64,000 nucleotides of DNA, taken from the NCBI RefSeq assembly GCF_002443255.2, contig NW_019211456.1, forward strand, positions 14,964,229-15,028,228, in the 5' to 3' direction. Of this stretch, positions 50,735-63,557 are shown in pieces. Below the pieces are notes generated by a model. It saw only the letters and a list, made by a program, of their open reading frames with translations. It was not told the DNA's origin and did no database searches. The stretch comes from Varroa destructor (Eukaryota; Arthropoda; Arachnida; Mesostigmata; Varroidae). Within the stretch, counting starts at the first letter, position 1. Each line of letters begins with the position of its first letter. Position numbers and translations under genes: made by a program.

Positions 50735-51341
50735 CGCGGCGTCGTTACGCCATCCATTCTACCGTGTTCTACCGATTCAATGGTGGGTAACTACACAGCC
50801 AGACGAGCAAATATATATTAGGCAGACAATTTAACAGACAGCACTCAAGCTACAGATAATTGCAGACAAACTCCAGACTCAAGAGAGATAGCGCGCGAAT
50901 CCCAGTCGCCGCCTTGTCAATGATAAACGTGCACGATAATGGTAGCAAACCTTTACGCACGTATTACAGATAATAACATGATCAAAGATATTTAGCACAA
51001 CAAGCAATTGCAACTGATACTACCCAGCTAGCGGTCACTGATCTAGCGTTGCATCGGCAGCAAACGTGAATCGTACATTGCTAGACAGAACTGGCAGCCA
51101 GAAAGGCATCAAATAACCGACAGTGGATTTGAATAATCTCAGTTCATTTATTCCACTTGGTATCTATCTGCCTACGACTAAAAAAGCACGTATGCGAACA
51201 AAATTGTTATACACACTTTCCGCTGTCAGGTCAACTCAAAAGAAGACTAAAAGAACGACAGCTGGCAACAGGCGCCTAGTTTAGCGCAGCAGTTTAGCAT
51301 TATTCAGCCGCCCGTGTCAGAACAGACAAAGGTGACTGACA

Positions 51342-51361
51342 ACAGCAGCAGCAGCAGCAGC
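51342..51361. repeat. (CAG)n tract
   Basis: About six CAG units on the plus strand. Confidence 0.88.
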
Positions 51362-53350
51362 ATTTGGGTCCTATAGACATCACGCGCTGGGGTACCTTGC
51401 ATTGTGTATTAAATAGAATAAACAAACGTTTACACGCTTGCGTGTACATATACAATCATAGAGAACATTATAGATAGATAGATGTTTCGTTAAAAGGTGG
51501 TCCATCGCTGTTTATAACTTCCCGTCTACGTTATTGGAAGTAAGATATAACTATGAGCGAAAGTGTTTCATTACATGTGCAGACCAGCCCATCTGGGCCT
51601 CACAACGATGTGGATCAAATTTTTATCTGACTGTTTGTTCACCAGACTTACACGGAATCTGTGTGTTCATTCACCGGTGCTGAATCGGATAGACGTGACC
51701 GCATGGTCGACGATCGTATTCACTCACTGGCTATCATTAATACTACTCCAATAGTCTACTTTGAAAACAAATGCATACCATCCTAAATTACAGAGCAAAT
51801 TAGGTAAATACACAACTCTATTAAATCGATATGAGCATAAAAAATGAGCCGTCGCACAAGTTACGATTTATCTTCGTCACGCTTCATGTTTGTTCATGGA
51901 GGCATGTTTGCCATATTTGTTGCGTTAAGTTTTCTGCCATCATAAGACGTGGTCTATGATCGTGTTTTCCGCACCCATCGCTGCACAACCGACAAGTGAT
52001 TTTGTGACACATTGACAACGTCTATCCGTCGTGTCTTTATGATACTTATCGAGCTCTCACGATAGCCAAATTTCACTCCACGTTCCATCTTTGTGATGAG
52101 TACTTGATGTTCAAATTACCGATGGCGGCCGGAACTTATGTCACTAACGCATGTTTGTATATTTACCCCAATGGCATTTCAACGACTACTCGACGAAACA
52201 AGGACAACGACAATATCACAGTAGGCCCTGATCTAAATTCCATACACAGGCTCCTCTAATTTTCTGAACGTACCTCCATGACCAACGCAAGCCGACAAGT
52301 AGCGGAATAATACGAAGAACGAAAGAGCTATTCTGTTTTTCTGAAGTCCGTCCAGAAAAAACAATGACCTCAACTACCCCATCTAATAGAACAGAAGCCA
52401 TAACGATAACAACTACGGCCTGGGGTGAGTAGGTTAATTCGCGTCCTCCGGCGTTTTTTTTGCTCGGTCGCTCCAGACGTTATCGCCGAAATACAGTTGT
52501 TGTTGTTGTTGTTTATATTACTGACAGGTAGCGAATGCCGTGGGAGAGAGCATACACGGATTCCACAGTGGCACGCACCACTGAGTACAGTTAACGGACT
52601 TGTCTAACTTGCCGACCTTCAAGTGAAAAGGTACTATTAACAGTTCCAGCAAGAAATGAAGGAATGGCACTAGCGGTCCACCCAGGTATGCTACTATGGA
52701 CTAACGCCAACAATGGCACTAACGAAAGAAAGAAAGCCAGAACTGTTCACTACCTAAAAGTTTCGAGCTCGAATTTTCATATCGTTGCTAAATATAACTT
52801 GCAGCTTACTACCTGCATGGTTTTACACTGCAAGACAAAAACAATAAATAATCACAATGACAGTTATGTTTATCATATATAATGCAATTATGTTTAATTA
52901 TGTATGTGGAGCAACTGATTGTGCGAACATGCCCAGAATAGGGGAGGTAACAATGAGATATTGGCCACCAGGTTGCGAAATACGGTGCTAATGGAAGACT
53001 AATTATTATAGCTTCTGGCAATAGGCCACGGAACAACTACACATATACAAATATTATAGAGTTGGGGTGTCTGTGTAACGCACATGAAGATGATGAGAAC
53101 GGCGGCTCAGTTCCTGCGCTCCTGTCATGCCGCGACCATTGCGAAGTACCACCGTCTGCTGTTCGCGCATAAAGTTTCGATTGTTCGAAAAGTTCTCTTC
53201 CTCTGTTTTTGCCGAACGAGCGGCAGTAGTGGCAGATCAGCAACAAAATTGCCAGAGTTTATTGTCGATTGACTTTAGCGGTGTTAGCACGACGCTAAAA
53301 AGCAGCCCCAAACAACGACGACGGCAACATCACAGCTTTAACGTCGCCTT

Positions 53351-53420
53351 GCAGTAGCAGCAGCAGCAGCAGCAGCAACAGCGGCGGCGGCGGCGACAGC
53401 AGCAGCAGTAGCACCAGCAG
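53351..53420. repeat. Compound (CAG)n/(CGG)n tract
   Basis: About 70 bases of CAG units with TAG, CAA and ACC interruptions around a run of five CGG units. It produces poly-Ala and poly-Leu in minus-strand frames, so ORFs there are not evidence for genes. Confidence 0.93.
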
Positions 53421-55165
53421 GACAAAGAAGACACCAGCAATTATTGACAATACTGCGCAACACAGCCCTTCCATCCATCCATCGTATATGGCTATATTCA
53501 TTAGTCCTTACAGCAAACAGCGTCAATTCGTGGGTGCCGTCAGCGGTGCTGTCGCCATTTTTTTTTTATCATCAGCGGCGTCGCCATTATCGCGATCATC
53601 ATCATATCCTTGTTATGCCCCAAAGTTGCTACTGGTGTCAGGTGCTTCTGCAATAAGCAAGTTGCTGCTGTTGCCATTGTGTAATGGCAGCTGGCCATGT
53701 CCGGCCGATGCAACTCCAATCCAGCTATCCAGCCACAACTGGACCGTTACCCACGGCTAAAGCAACTGTGAATGTCAGCCGTGGTGACGCTGCCTGGGTG
53801 CCCTCATGTCCACTGTCCGCACGTTCGTTTTAGGAGATACAAGTACCCTCTTGCTACTGCTGCTATTGGCAGTGTCGGGCCGTCGTTTGTAAATGGTCTC
53901 TGCCCGTTGCTGTTGCACCTCCAGCTGTTGGCACAGCCTAATGCTAGCGAAATTTTGCAGTGAGATGAAAATTCACGCATAAAAAAAGGACTACACCACA
54001 ACGGTAGGCGACAATCATACCGATATTTGTACGTGCATGTAAGGCGTATAGGAAATGTGCGAACATGCATACGTTCGCATGCTTGCTAACGGTACAGATA
54101 TGCACAGCTGGTCTATGTTCTGTTATTCACTGCCGTCGGTGCAAAATAATGACTTTAATTAGCGACCAAACGACACTACTCGGCGCCGGGTGGTCTTGCC
54201 TATTTATATTTAAACAGCGAAATGCGAGTTTCGAGTGAACTACTTAGCTGGCGGCCCGACAATTACCCTTGCAGTGCACAGCCGATATTATTATTCTAGG
54301 AGTCAGTTCAATTGTGAGCTAATGTTGTTGTCAACTGTTCGACGACCGTTTTCTAGTCGATAGTTTCTACAAGCTGTTCTAGTCGACGCTGGCCAATAGC
54401 GCACGTGATTGGCAATAATAAAGAACGATTTAAGGGGAGTCGACTTGTACGCACGACGTACGATGCCAAACTCGCTTTATTCTCAAGAAACAGAGCAAAC
54501 ATTTCGACAGCAAACGCTTCAACCTAGATAACACCTACTTGTTCATCGGTAGCACGGAAGACACTTACGTATGTCTCTATTCCTTATATGCAGTAGGCTG
54601 GAGGTGGATATATGGCGAGATACGATATACCCAATCGGTCCGTGAATTTCGACCGCCGCATTTGCCACTTCGCCCGGCCATACAATTGTCCCCGACACAC
54701 AGATGTAGTAGGCGATTATAGCCGGCTGAAACAGGCGTGAAATCTTCGAGCATGGTGAAAACGCGTGGGATCAAACGTTGGGTGAGCAAGCGATTCTTTC
54801 CTCGTCCCGCTGTACCGGACTTTGTTGTCCTGTTATACTTTTAGCACAGTTGCTAACGCCGCGACATAGCTGCTGATCGTCATCGTAATCGTCTCATCTA
54901 GCGTAGAGATACTCGTTACATTTTTCGATCATACACTGCTTGCACACTTGCGCTAGTTCGATCCGTACACGTGTGACGCAATCTAGCCACTTGGAACGCC
55001 AAATGCAGCCATTAAACTGTAACTTTAGTCATCGCTCAATAGGAACATTTCAATCCTTTGCTGGCTCCAGTGAAATACAGATACGAGGTACACTTCTCTG
55101 TGCAACCTGCTACACCGTCGTACAATAATACATAACATGCGCCTTCGAAACCGACTATCACTGAA

Positions 55166-55187
55166 GCCGCCGCCGCCGCCGCCGCCA
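55166..55187. repeat. (GCC)n tract
   Basis: Seven GCC units. Confidence 0.9.
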
Positions 55188-56118
55188 CACCATCTTTTCT
55201 ACGACGTTCCTAAGCATGGTTGAGGCATTTTTTTAAAATGCCGCTCGCTCTCTGTTAACTGGCGAGCGCACCTGTATATTAAAAGGTACACACCTGTCTA
55301 ACGATTGATGCTGTTTAAATAGGATCAGTTAGGCTATAGAAGCACAATGTGACTAACAACAACACATTGCTAGTCTAAACCAAAATAGTTGCCAGCAGCT
55401 GGCTTGTCACCGCTACTTGTTACCTGTACATGGCTACAATGTGCAACAGGGTTCGTTCAGAAGTCCACAGATGACACGTACTGGCTATGGTCACTAGCCG
55501 TTTAATTTTAAATTTGTTTACGTTACATAGATGTCTTTTTGCCGATTCGGTCCTATCTGCCAGTCGTTACGACTGTTTGAACGTGCGTTCGTTCGCACAG
55601 AAACACCAATAACACTACAGAATGATGAATACGCGAAATGTATACTACTTCTAATTCTATCTATTGGAAACTACCCGCCTACCTCAATTCGATGAGTAAC
55701 GCTATCCGTTGAAATAGAGTTTGCGGCTGCCGTACTCGTGCAGGTATTATTAATACTATTATTATGACTGGTATTATCGTTATCCATGTCGATACAAGTA
55801 TCCACGTTGGTATTGTTCAGCGTTTTCGTTGTTGCCGATGCCGGGACGCCGCATTTGTCCTCATTGCCGATGTGGTTGTTGTGTTTATTCTGTCGAACCC
55901 CAAACAGCGGAACGAGCGATGGTTGCCTGTTGATGGATCCTCGGTGGAACTCCGCGTCACGACATACACGGCCGGCTTGTGCTGCTGCTGTGTTTGTTGT
56001 TATTGATGCTGCTGCAGAGTGGTCGTGGTGCGGTCGGCCTCCAGCAGTTGCTGCGACTGGCTGCTACCGATGGTGCTTTTGATCGTTGTAGGTTTCTCTG
56101 TCCCAGACGACTCTTATC

Positions 56119-56158
56119 GCTGCTGCTGCTGCTGCCGCTGCCGCCGCCGCCGCCGCGG
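56119..56158. repeat. (GCT)n/(GCC)n tract
   Basis: CTG units passing into CCG units over 40 bases. Confidence 0.9.
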
Positions 56159-56758
56159 TTGCTCCTACATTGAGATTGCTAGCTGGAGGATCGCTAGATA
56201 GACGCCTGAGATGGGCGGCTGGTTAGCAGATTAGCGGCGTGCCATGAGCATGGCAGAAGTGGCAGGACGGCGCGCCCACTTTCAACATTTATAGAACAGC
56301 ACCACTACGATAACAATAACAGCAGCGAGCAGATAATGCAAACACGTAATGGTAATCACTGCAGCTTGTTTGTCTGCTGTATGCCTACAGTTTAGACGGA
56401 GACGGGAGTACCGATCTAGATCCAATCCTAATCGGTGCTTCGCGCAGCTCGTTTGATCGACCGATGAACAGAGAATGAACACACCGACGAACAGATCAAT
56501 CGGATTCGGCTCGCTTGTCCGTACCTACCACCTCCGCTGTTCGCTGCTGCGTCAAGCTCAGTTTGTAGGTCACTCCTGAATCTCTGCAGTGATATTACTA
56601 AGCGTATTATATACTAGCTGGACAGTCAACTAGCTTTGTGGTTGAACGAACTCGCCTGGTCGGCGATCATCACTCGTAGTTGTTGTACCAGTAGGCAAAG
56701 CGTAAAGCCACTGTCGACGTTATTGCTGCTATTGATTGGTATCAAGTGTCCTAAGCGA

Positions 56759-56759
<1 letters not shown>

Positions 56760-56794
<35 letters not shown>
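56760..56794. repeat. (GCTG)n tetranucleotide microsatellite
   Basis: About eight perfect GGCT units. It encodes an artefactual WLAGWLAG string in plus-strand frames. Confidence 0.95.
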
Positions 56795-58597
56795 ACGAAG
56801 ACTTTTTTCGTCGTACACAATCACTCGCTTTCATGCACACACTGAACTATGTAGAAAGGACTCCAGCGAACTTGAACGTGATTGGATTCTCGCAGTCCTT
56901 CCTACTTCACGTCACATTGCCACAAACTCCACACGTTCCGTGGCACTCCGAGCACATACAATAATAGAAGAAAGTGCCCAATGACAACAAAAAAATTAGC
57001 GTCGTCTTCACGTCTAGATATTCCACATAGTGAAGCGGACAGTTGCTCTCACTTTGACGGTACTATGATGCACTTCTCGTCGTGACAAGTACGTCATGGT
57101 AGCTAGGTTTCATACAGAAGCGAACACATTGTGATTGTGATCACTTAAGATTGGTGCGTGACCAAACTGCCGATAGCTTCTTGTCGTCCCTTTCGCCCTC
57201 ACCCATTCACGCCTATTACCAAATACACTCTGTATCCGTACGTGGTCCAAACACTTTGTAGACAGCAGCGCTATCAGTAGAATTTGTCACTTAAGAGTTG
57301 GCTTAGAAAACGACTGGGTAAGCACAAGCTGTGCCCTTCCTATGGCCCCGTGACATTCTCCCGTTGCCGTTTGTGCCTCCGGGGTAAATACCGTTCTTGT
57401 CAGAGCAGCCGACTCAGCTATACAACGAAGGATTGAGTGCTTTTTCAAGCGGGCGTAGCTATCAAGGATCTGGTCCGTTATCGGCCTTTTACGTAGCAGA
57501 ACAGATCAAGCCAATCTTAAAGATTATCACTAACTGTAGGTGTGGTCGAATTTGCCAGCAGCAGGTTCAGCTAGCTACCAATCAAGCTACTATTGTTTTA
57601 GAAATTTGTCAGTAGTCAGTGAAAAATCCTCGTTCCGCCATTCACAAACTCGCTCATAGACTCGGTGTGGAAGAGCCAGGTCGAGTTGAACTGGGTAGCA
57701 TTGCTCCTACATTGTAATGATCGCCGCTGTGTGAGCCATCGTCGCTCGAGACATCACCACTCACTGAGTGGCGTAGAAGCAACGACTCGCACTTATAAAT
57801 CGTCCGTAATGTCGTACTGGTAATCGTTGCAAGAGCTGCTAACAGCAACTCCACCGAGCCATGGCCGTCGCCCAGCACTAACGGCAAACGCACACAGCAG
57901 TCTTATTACGAATCGCACGGTGCTTTTTTCCGTGCTTCTGACCGTAGAAGTTCTCTACGATGTTTTTCTGGCGCCAGGTTGCTTCGAGGTAGATTGACAG
58001 AGACCTGTGTGCACACGTCTACTGTACACAACTAGAGCTCACGGTAAATTCACGGCTAGGGATCCAAGCCACTGCTGTGCTGCGTGCAGGACAATCACTG
58101 CTCAGCTCCTGCTGATTTCATTCGTTCGCGTAAGCTAGCGACCATCATTGATCTCAGCTCCGGCGGTCCGTTCTTACTTTGTTGCTTACGTCTGTCTAGT
58201 TGTCTACTACAGTCGTATACCATTAGGAACCATCTCTTCGTACCATGCTACGACCGATGTCGCCGCTGCAGCCACCGCCTATGCGATATTGCGGCGTGAG
58301 CTGTCTAAATCGAATTAGTTTGGTAGCGCCGCTAACGCGCCGTTTTCGATGGCAGCGGTTAGAAACGACAGCGACGAACGAAGAGCACGGCACAGAAAGA
58401 GACGTGGTGCAACACAACAGTAGAGACGGACGAACGCGGAACAGCAGAAACGTACCGTTGAGTGACTGCGTGAACAAGCGAACGACTGAGCGAGTTAATA
58501 ACCGTCCGTCGCACACCGCCATCAGCTGCAACACAGAGCATCAGTTCCCCGCTGCTACCGCTTCTGCGGCCACAGCTAATTCTGCTGTGACGATAAC

Positions 58598-58650
58598 TGC
58601 TGCTGCTGCTGTTACAACAGCTGCTGCGGCGGCGGCTGCTGCTGCTGCTA
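58598..58650. repeat. (GCT)n/(GCG)n tract
   Basis: Two blocks of GCT units separated by TTACAACA, with CGG units in the second block. Confidence 0.88.
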
Positions 58651-58735
58651 TTAGTTCTCTGCTTCTTCCAGCCAACAGGAGTCAAGCACAGCCACACAAG
58701 AAACGACCGAGTACCGTGCTAGCAACAGCAGATCG

Positions 58736-58759
58736 GCAGCAGCAGCAGCAGCAGCAGCA
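58736..58759. repeat. (CAG)n tract
   Basis: About eight CAG units. Confidence 0.92.
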
Positions 58760-59173
58760 CCGACCACTGTGAGCCACAGACGGCCAGCCAGGAGCGAGGC
58801 GGACAAGTTGCTAGCACAACTAAAGCGGCCAGGCGGGGAGACTGAGCGCGACTGGTACAGCGCTGCCTGTACCCGGAGAGACTCGCCGATTCTCGACCGA
58901 GAATGGCCGGAGCGATCCAGTGCTGTTGCTACACTCACCCCCTAACGCTGTGTTGTTGCAACTCGTGCCAGCAGAGCTGCTGTACATCGTCTGCTAATGG
59001 TGGTCCGATAAGCTAAGTCGTCGGTGATGGCCGATGATGTTTCGTCAGATTAGGGTCGTCTGCTCCGGGACATGCGCTAACCAGTTATATAGGTTCGTAC
59101 ACAAATAAGATCTGTCTGCTATCGGCCTTGCGCAGTAGCGATTAAACACTAGCAGTAGCTTAATAGTGCAAGA

Positions 59174-59437
59174 ATGGCATTTGGGTACTACTACATCGTT
59201 GGAAATGGCAACAGCGGCGGCCTACCCGTACGAGCGACGATGAACGGTTCGCGAAGAGCACTGGTAGCAGACGACGCACTGGGTAGTGTAATATTATGCT
59301 GGTTTCTTATTGTTTATTTGTGGATCTGGCCGAGGAACGAGCAACAGGCAAGCATAGTAGCCAAATACACTCTCCTCGCAATGGCCGGACTCGAGTTTCG
59401 CACGCCGTTTTCGCACATAGGCTATTATCTCAGTTAA
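59174..59437 (+). other. Possible small membrane-protein ORF, unproven
   Basis: An 87-codon frame starting at a true ATG in fair context (CAAGAATGGC). It has one strongly hydrophobic stretch (SVILCWFLIVYLWIW) near residues 38-52. I recognise no family, and its length is within what chance gives in a window of this size. Confidence 0.12.
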
Positions 59438-62400
59438 TATAGTTTTTTCGGGTGGTCGACTGAGTGGCTTAGGATTGGCGGTGGTCGGTGTTGGCAAGTT
59501 TCAGCCGCGCGGGGTGAACCATGGTATAGCTGAATATTGTAAACCAAGCGAAAGCGTATGCCCGCAGACATGTTGGAGAGTCGTTTCCAAAGGCAAATAA
59601 CATAATGGTCTACCTCAGTAGAAAAACGAGAGAAAGAGAGGGAGAACACAAATGGAAATTAGGAAAAATTTTTGGTTACGAAGGCCAGGCATCGTTGACA
59701 GACATTCGTTAAAAATTAGACACTTTAGAAGGTGATTTACGGTGAAATTTTTAAATCATTTTTTGTAAAAGTAGACTGAATGTCAGTTTGCCATTTGATT
59801 TGAATATCCGTATATGTTCTTTTCACTCGACTCGAATCTAAAGAGCTTGCGTTGCCTATGTGCATTTAATTGACATTTTATTTCCCGTTTGTACCTATAA
59901 ACGACATCCTTATTTATATAATTTTATCACATTATTGCGCACGAAGATGAAACGCATACCGCTATAAGAGTGGTCAGTTCGTTGGTTAGCCATATGCATA
60001 GATTCATAGAAGAAACTATTGTGGTTTAATCGGGTTATTCCTGGATTTCTGTGTTGATTTAGATTTGTAAATAGCCTGATTTAGATGAAATTGCTATCAT
60101 AAAAGCTGCCTGCAGCCAATTAAATACTTTATCGTAATAAAAAAAAATATAGGTTCATTGTGAAATACCTACATATCAGCTTCAGTGAGCAGATTTTAGG
60201 TTCCAAATTCAGCTCAGCATTTTTTTTCAACTGTAATTAGGTGGCCTGTTTACGAACTGGTCATTACCATGTTAGTGCAAATAATTTTATCAATCGTTTT
60301 TCCCAGTTACGACACGGTAAAATAATAGCTGACACATTCCACCCACTAAGTACCTGCCTGTTACGCTATAATTTCTGAAATTGGGCATAGTATAAAACAT
60401 ATCCTCCAAGAGTTAAGTATTTTAAGAAATACTGAACCTCACAGGAGATAAAGTAACAAGATGCACCCGTGAATGGCATAAGAATCAAGATGTCACGCCA
60501 GCATTTGGTCATGAGTTCACTTTATCTATTATTATTATACGTGCATGTGAGCAACTGATGCACAGTTCTGCCGCCATACTTGACGTCAAGCAGATCATTA
60601 TTTCGGGTACATCCAAGTCAAATGACAATAATTGTAATTTTAAGAAAAGTACTACTGTCCTATTTCAACCGACCAACTGACTCACCTCTTCGTAGTCAGG
60701 TTTTTTTTTCGTTAGGGTAAGTTATAACGTAAGCTGTGTTCGTCAATTGTCCAATAAATAAATCAAAAATTGAATTCTCACTCTTTCTAAGCTAAAACTC
60801 TGTTTCAAACACATCATATATATGTACGAGTTACAATTTCTTGCCTTCAACTGGCGCAGTTAAAGTCCGAGCGCCATTATTATACAAACATGTAGTGTTC
60901 CCGTTAAGGCAACGATGTCATTGCTGTTCCCTCATGACGAATTTGGTCAGAAAGTTAGAAATATATAACTTCACTCAGCAGCCTTCGTAATAGTTACTGT
61001 AAACGTGGCAAAGTCGATGAGATCATCTGTCCAGAAAATGCCTGCTCAAACAAGTAAAAATTAGTAGCGCCTCAATGTGCCGTTGACGACCACAAGCATA
61101 AGGCACTGTAATGGTTCAAACCATTGTGGAATGAAATCACCGTATGGAACGACAATATCTATCTTTCTGTTGCACTATTTGAACAAACGATAGATAGTTA
61201 TAAGTCCATCTGTGCACTATATAGGGATATCTTTTAAGTCAAATAATGTTTACTGGTTTTTCGTGTAGACTGTTCCGGACAAGTCGATGCAATAAGCTTA
61301 ATTTTTAGTCCTCATGAGAGAGAGAGCAATGCTGAGAAATATCCGAAAACCCTTCACAAGAAATGATGAAATGTCATCAAATCAAACTTTCTCAAACGAG
61401 TTTTACGTTTACGGTTCACTCACAGGGATGTTAATGTCATGAGGTAATAGTGAGAGCTCAGACGCATGATTGTCAGCAATCCATTACTAACAGTGGCGTG
61501 ACCCTAGTTACGGTCACCGCTTTTTATCGTCATTATTGCGATGGACGACCTTGAGGGTCTAGCGTGTGGAGCAGTCGATGCCAAATTGACTGACGCTTGC
61601 TCATCAAGCAGATATGGAAGAACCACATAAAATTCATCATTAATAGTCCTCTCAGCCATGTAATATATATAAGTGGTTGTTTTCAGTTTGTTGAATGTTT
61701 TCCAGACGTAGATGGAAGAACGCAGGGCGACGTGGACCGAAGTGACCGATCCATAAGGCGGGCGATCGCGATGTAGTATATGACGGTCACGAAGTCACGA
61801 CCGCTTGCAACATAGACAAATTCATGAATAGATCGTGTGGCAACTCCCACACTAGGCTTGGGATACAGTGGAAGAAAGGAGTGCGTAGTAAAGGTTAATT
61901 TTGAATTTGTAAACAGAAACATCTTGACAGATATATTCAGCTGATTGCAATGCGCAGGTGTACTATACACAAATGCGAAGGGGAATGTCCATCGTAAAGG
62001 TCAATTGTTTGCAAATTTGTCTAAAATGTAATAGAAATTGGATAGTTCGTCTGGTAACGCACTGAAGTACAACCCGAATTAGACACTGTCCATTCGACCA
62101 GCAGACAATCATGTTGGCAGAGTTCGCTGTGCCGGTAGAAGAAGCGTTTGGAAAAAACAGGACTAAGTTTTTTACGGCCAAGATCAATTCGTTTGCGTTT
62201 GGGAACAAGCTATCACTCGGGCATATTATCCCGGGCGGCATTTTTCGGGACAGGGTCGCCGCATCACCTGCACTGCCAAATGGATGACGGAAGGTTGAAT
62301 AACCCTTACCAAAGCGGAAAGAATCAGTGATAAACAAATTTAGCACGATGATATCCCTAAAACTTTATAATCGCCTTTGTACATATGGTCGCACAAAAAT

Positions 62401-62568
62401 TAACGACGAAGATCGAATGAGACTGTAGGAAATCTCTTTCTAGAAAAATAACTAATTGACCGAAGAAACTCGATTCGGTGGTAGTTCGTTCGCAATATGC
62501 CCTTTAAGAGACGTCAAGTATATAAATAAAGAGAACAGAAAGCCTAACCTTAACAACTAACTGTGGAA

Positions 62569-62630
62569 TCTAACGAGACCGTCTAACGAGAATCGCTGGC
62601 GGAATCGAAAGTATATTGCTGGCGGAATCG
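62569..62630 (+). repeat. Short direct duplications
   Basis: TCTAACGAGA occurs twice (62569 and 62582), and GCTGGCGGAATCG occurs twice (62595-62607 and 62618-62630), suggesting small local tandem duplications. Confidence 0.75.
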
Positions 62631-63455
62631 TAAACATACTACGCTATTTACCGTTTTACACTAAATTTCGTTAGACGAATTCAAATTAGCCAGTATACGT
62701 ACCATGAACATCTACTAAATAATAACACAATTATTGTATTATAATCAACTGATTTAATATAAATCAGTAGTTCCTTATTTATAGTAAACAATTACCGGAT
62801 GAAACTACCTACGTGAGAAACAAACTATGAACAGCAGGATTAGAATACTCGCCTGTGATTCTATATTTCCTGCATCATGGATTTATTTGAAGTATTTATT
62901 TTATAGCACAATACAATCTAGCTAACGTTCATGAAATAACTAAACCATTTTAAACGAGCGCCTCAGTGTTAGCCCATTTTATAATTCAGTACATTTTTAT
63001 TTGAACCGGAGGCACCTAATTCGTATGGCGTATCGCATAAATTCGCTGCCGCTCAAACACAATTTTTAAATGTGCGGCAGCAAATTGTTATACTAGTCTT
63101 TCTTAATCAAAGAATCAATATATACGCGTCTTGTACTTTGTTTCTTTTTGATATACAGATTAATGTAATACCTCATTATGATAATAAATAGGCCCTTACG
63201 GCGTTAAATTTCATTACTTATGATACACGAATATGCAACTACTAATTTGCCTTGCTTCTCTTTGATTGCCTGATATACGTTTTTGTAATGCACCACTCAG
63301 ACACAAATCTTTGAAGTGTGTCTGATATAACAGTTGGTCTAAAGGTTTTACAAAGAGATTGTCATTATCACAACGGCAGTCCAAACGTAATTTCTGCCAA
63401 CGTGTCAGTTTGCATGTCATAGCCGACCTAGCTCATGAGAATGTCATCATTGTTT

Positions 63456-63461
63456 TTTATT
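63456..63461 (-). terminator. Candidate polyadenylation signal of the WD40 gene
   Basis: AATAAA on the minus strand about 97 bases after the stop codon of the PAK1IP1-like exon, the expected position for 3' end formation. It is a hexamer match only. Confidence 0.45.
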
Positions 63462-63557
63462 CTGCAATATGACATGTGTACAAAGTATTTTTTTACATTT
63501 TTTTTATCGCAATAGCCGCAACTTGGTCTGGCGCGAGTTCTATTTTCACTACGTTAT

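Larger units (their letters stand above)
50762..63455. other. Intergenic region: triplet-repeat-rich 51.3-58.8 kb, then plain AT-rich sequence
   Basis: Between 51.3 and 58.8 kb there are seven CAG/CTG/CCG-type tracts and one (GGCT)n tract in a locally GC-richer background. The long frames there (for example 58245-58772 plus with poly-Ala and poly-Gln) are repeat artefacts or unproven. From 59.7 to 63.4 kb the sequence is AT-rich and I see nothing except a small duplication at 62569-62630. The frames at 61683-62346 on the minus strand have no motif. Confidence 0.45.

Noticed and set aside
53295..53526. Poly-Leu and poly-Ala minus-strand frames
   Set aside because: Direct translation of the CAG/CGG microsatellite at 53351-53420.
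58245..58772. 175-codon plus-strand frame rich in Ala and Gln
   Set aside because: The open frame is sustained by GCT/CAG microsatellites, overlapping frames on both strands are also open, and no domain is present.
61963..62346. 127-codon minus-strand frame
   Set aside because: A frame of this length is expected by chance several times in a window of this size, and no motif or splice context supports it.
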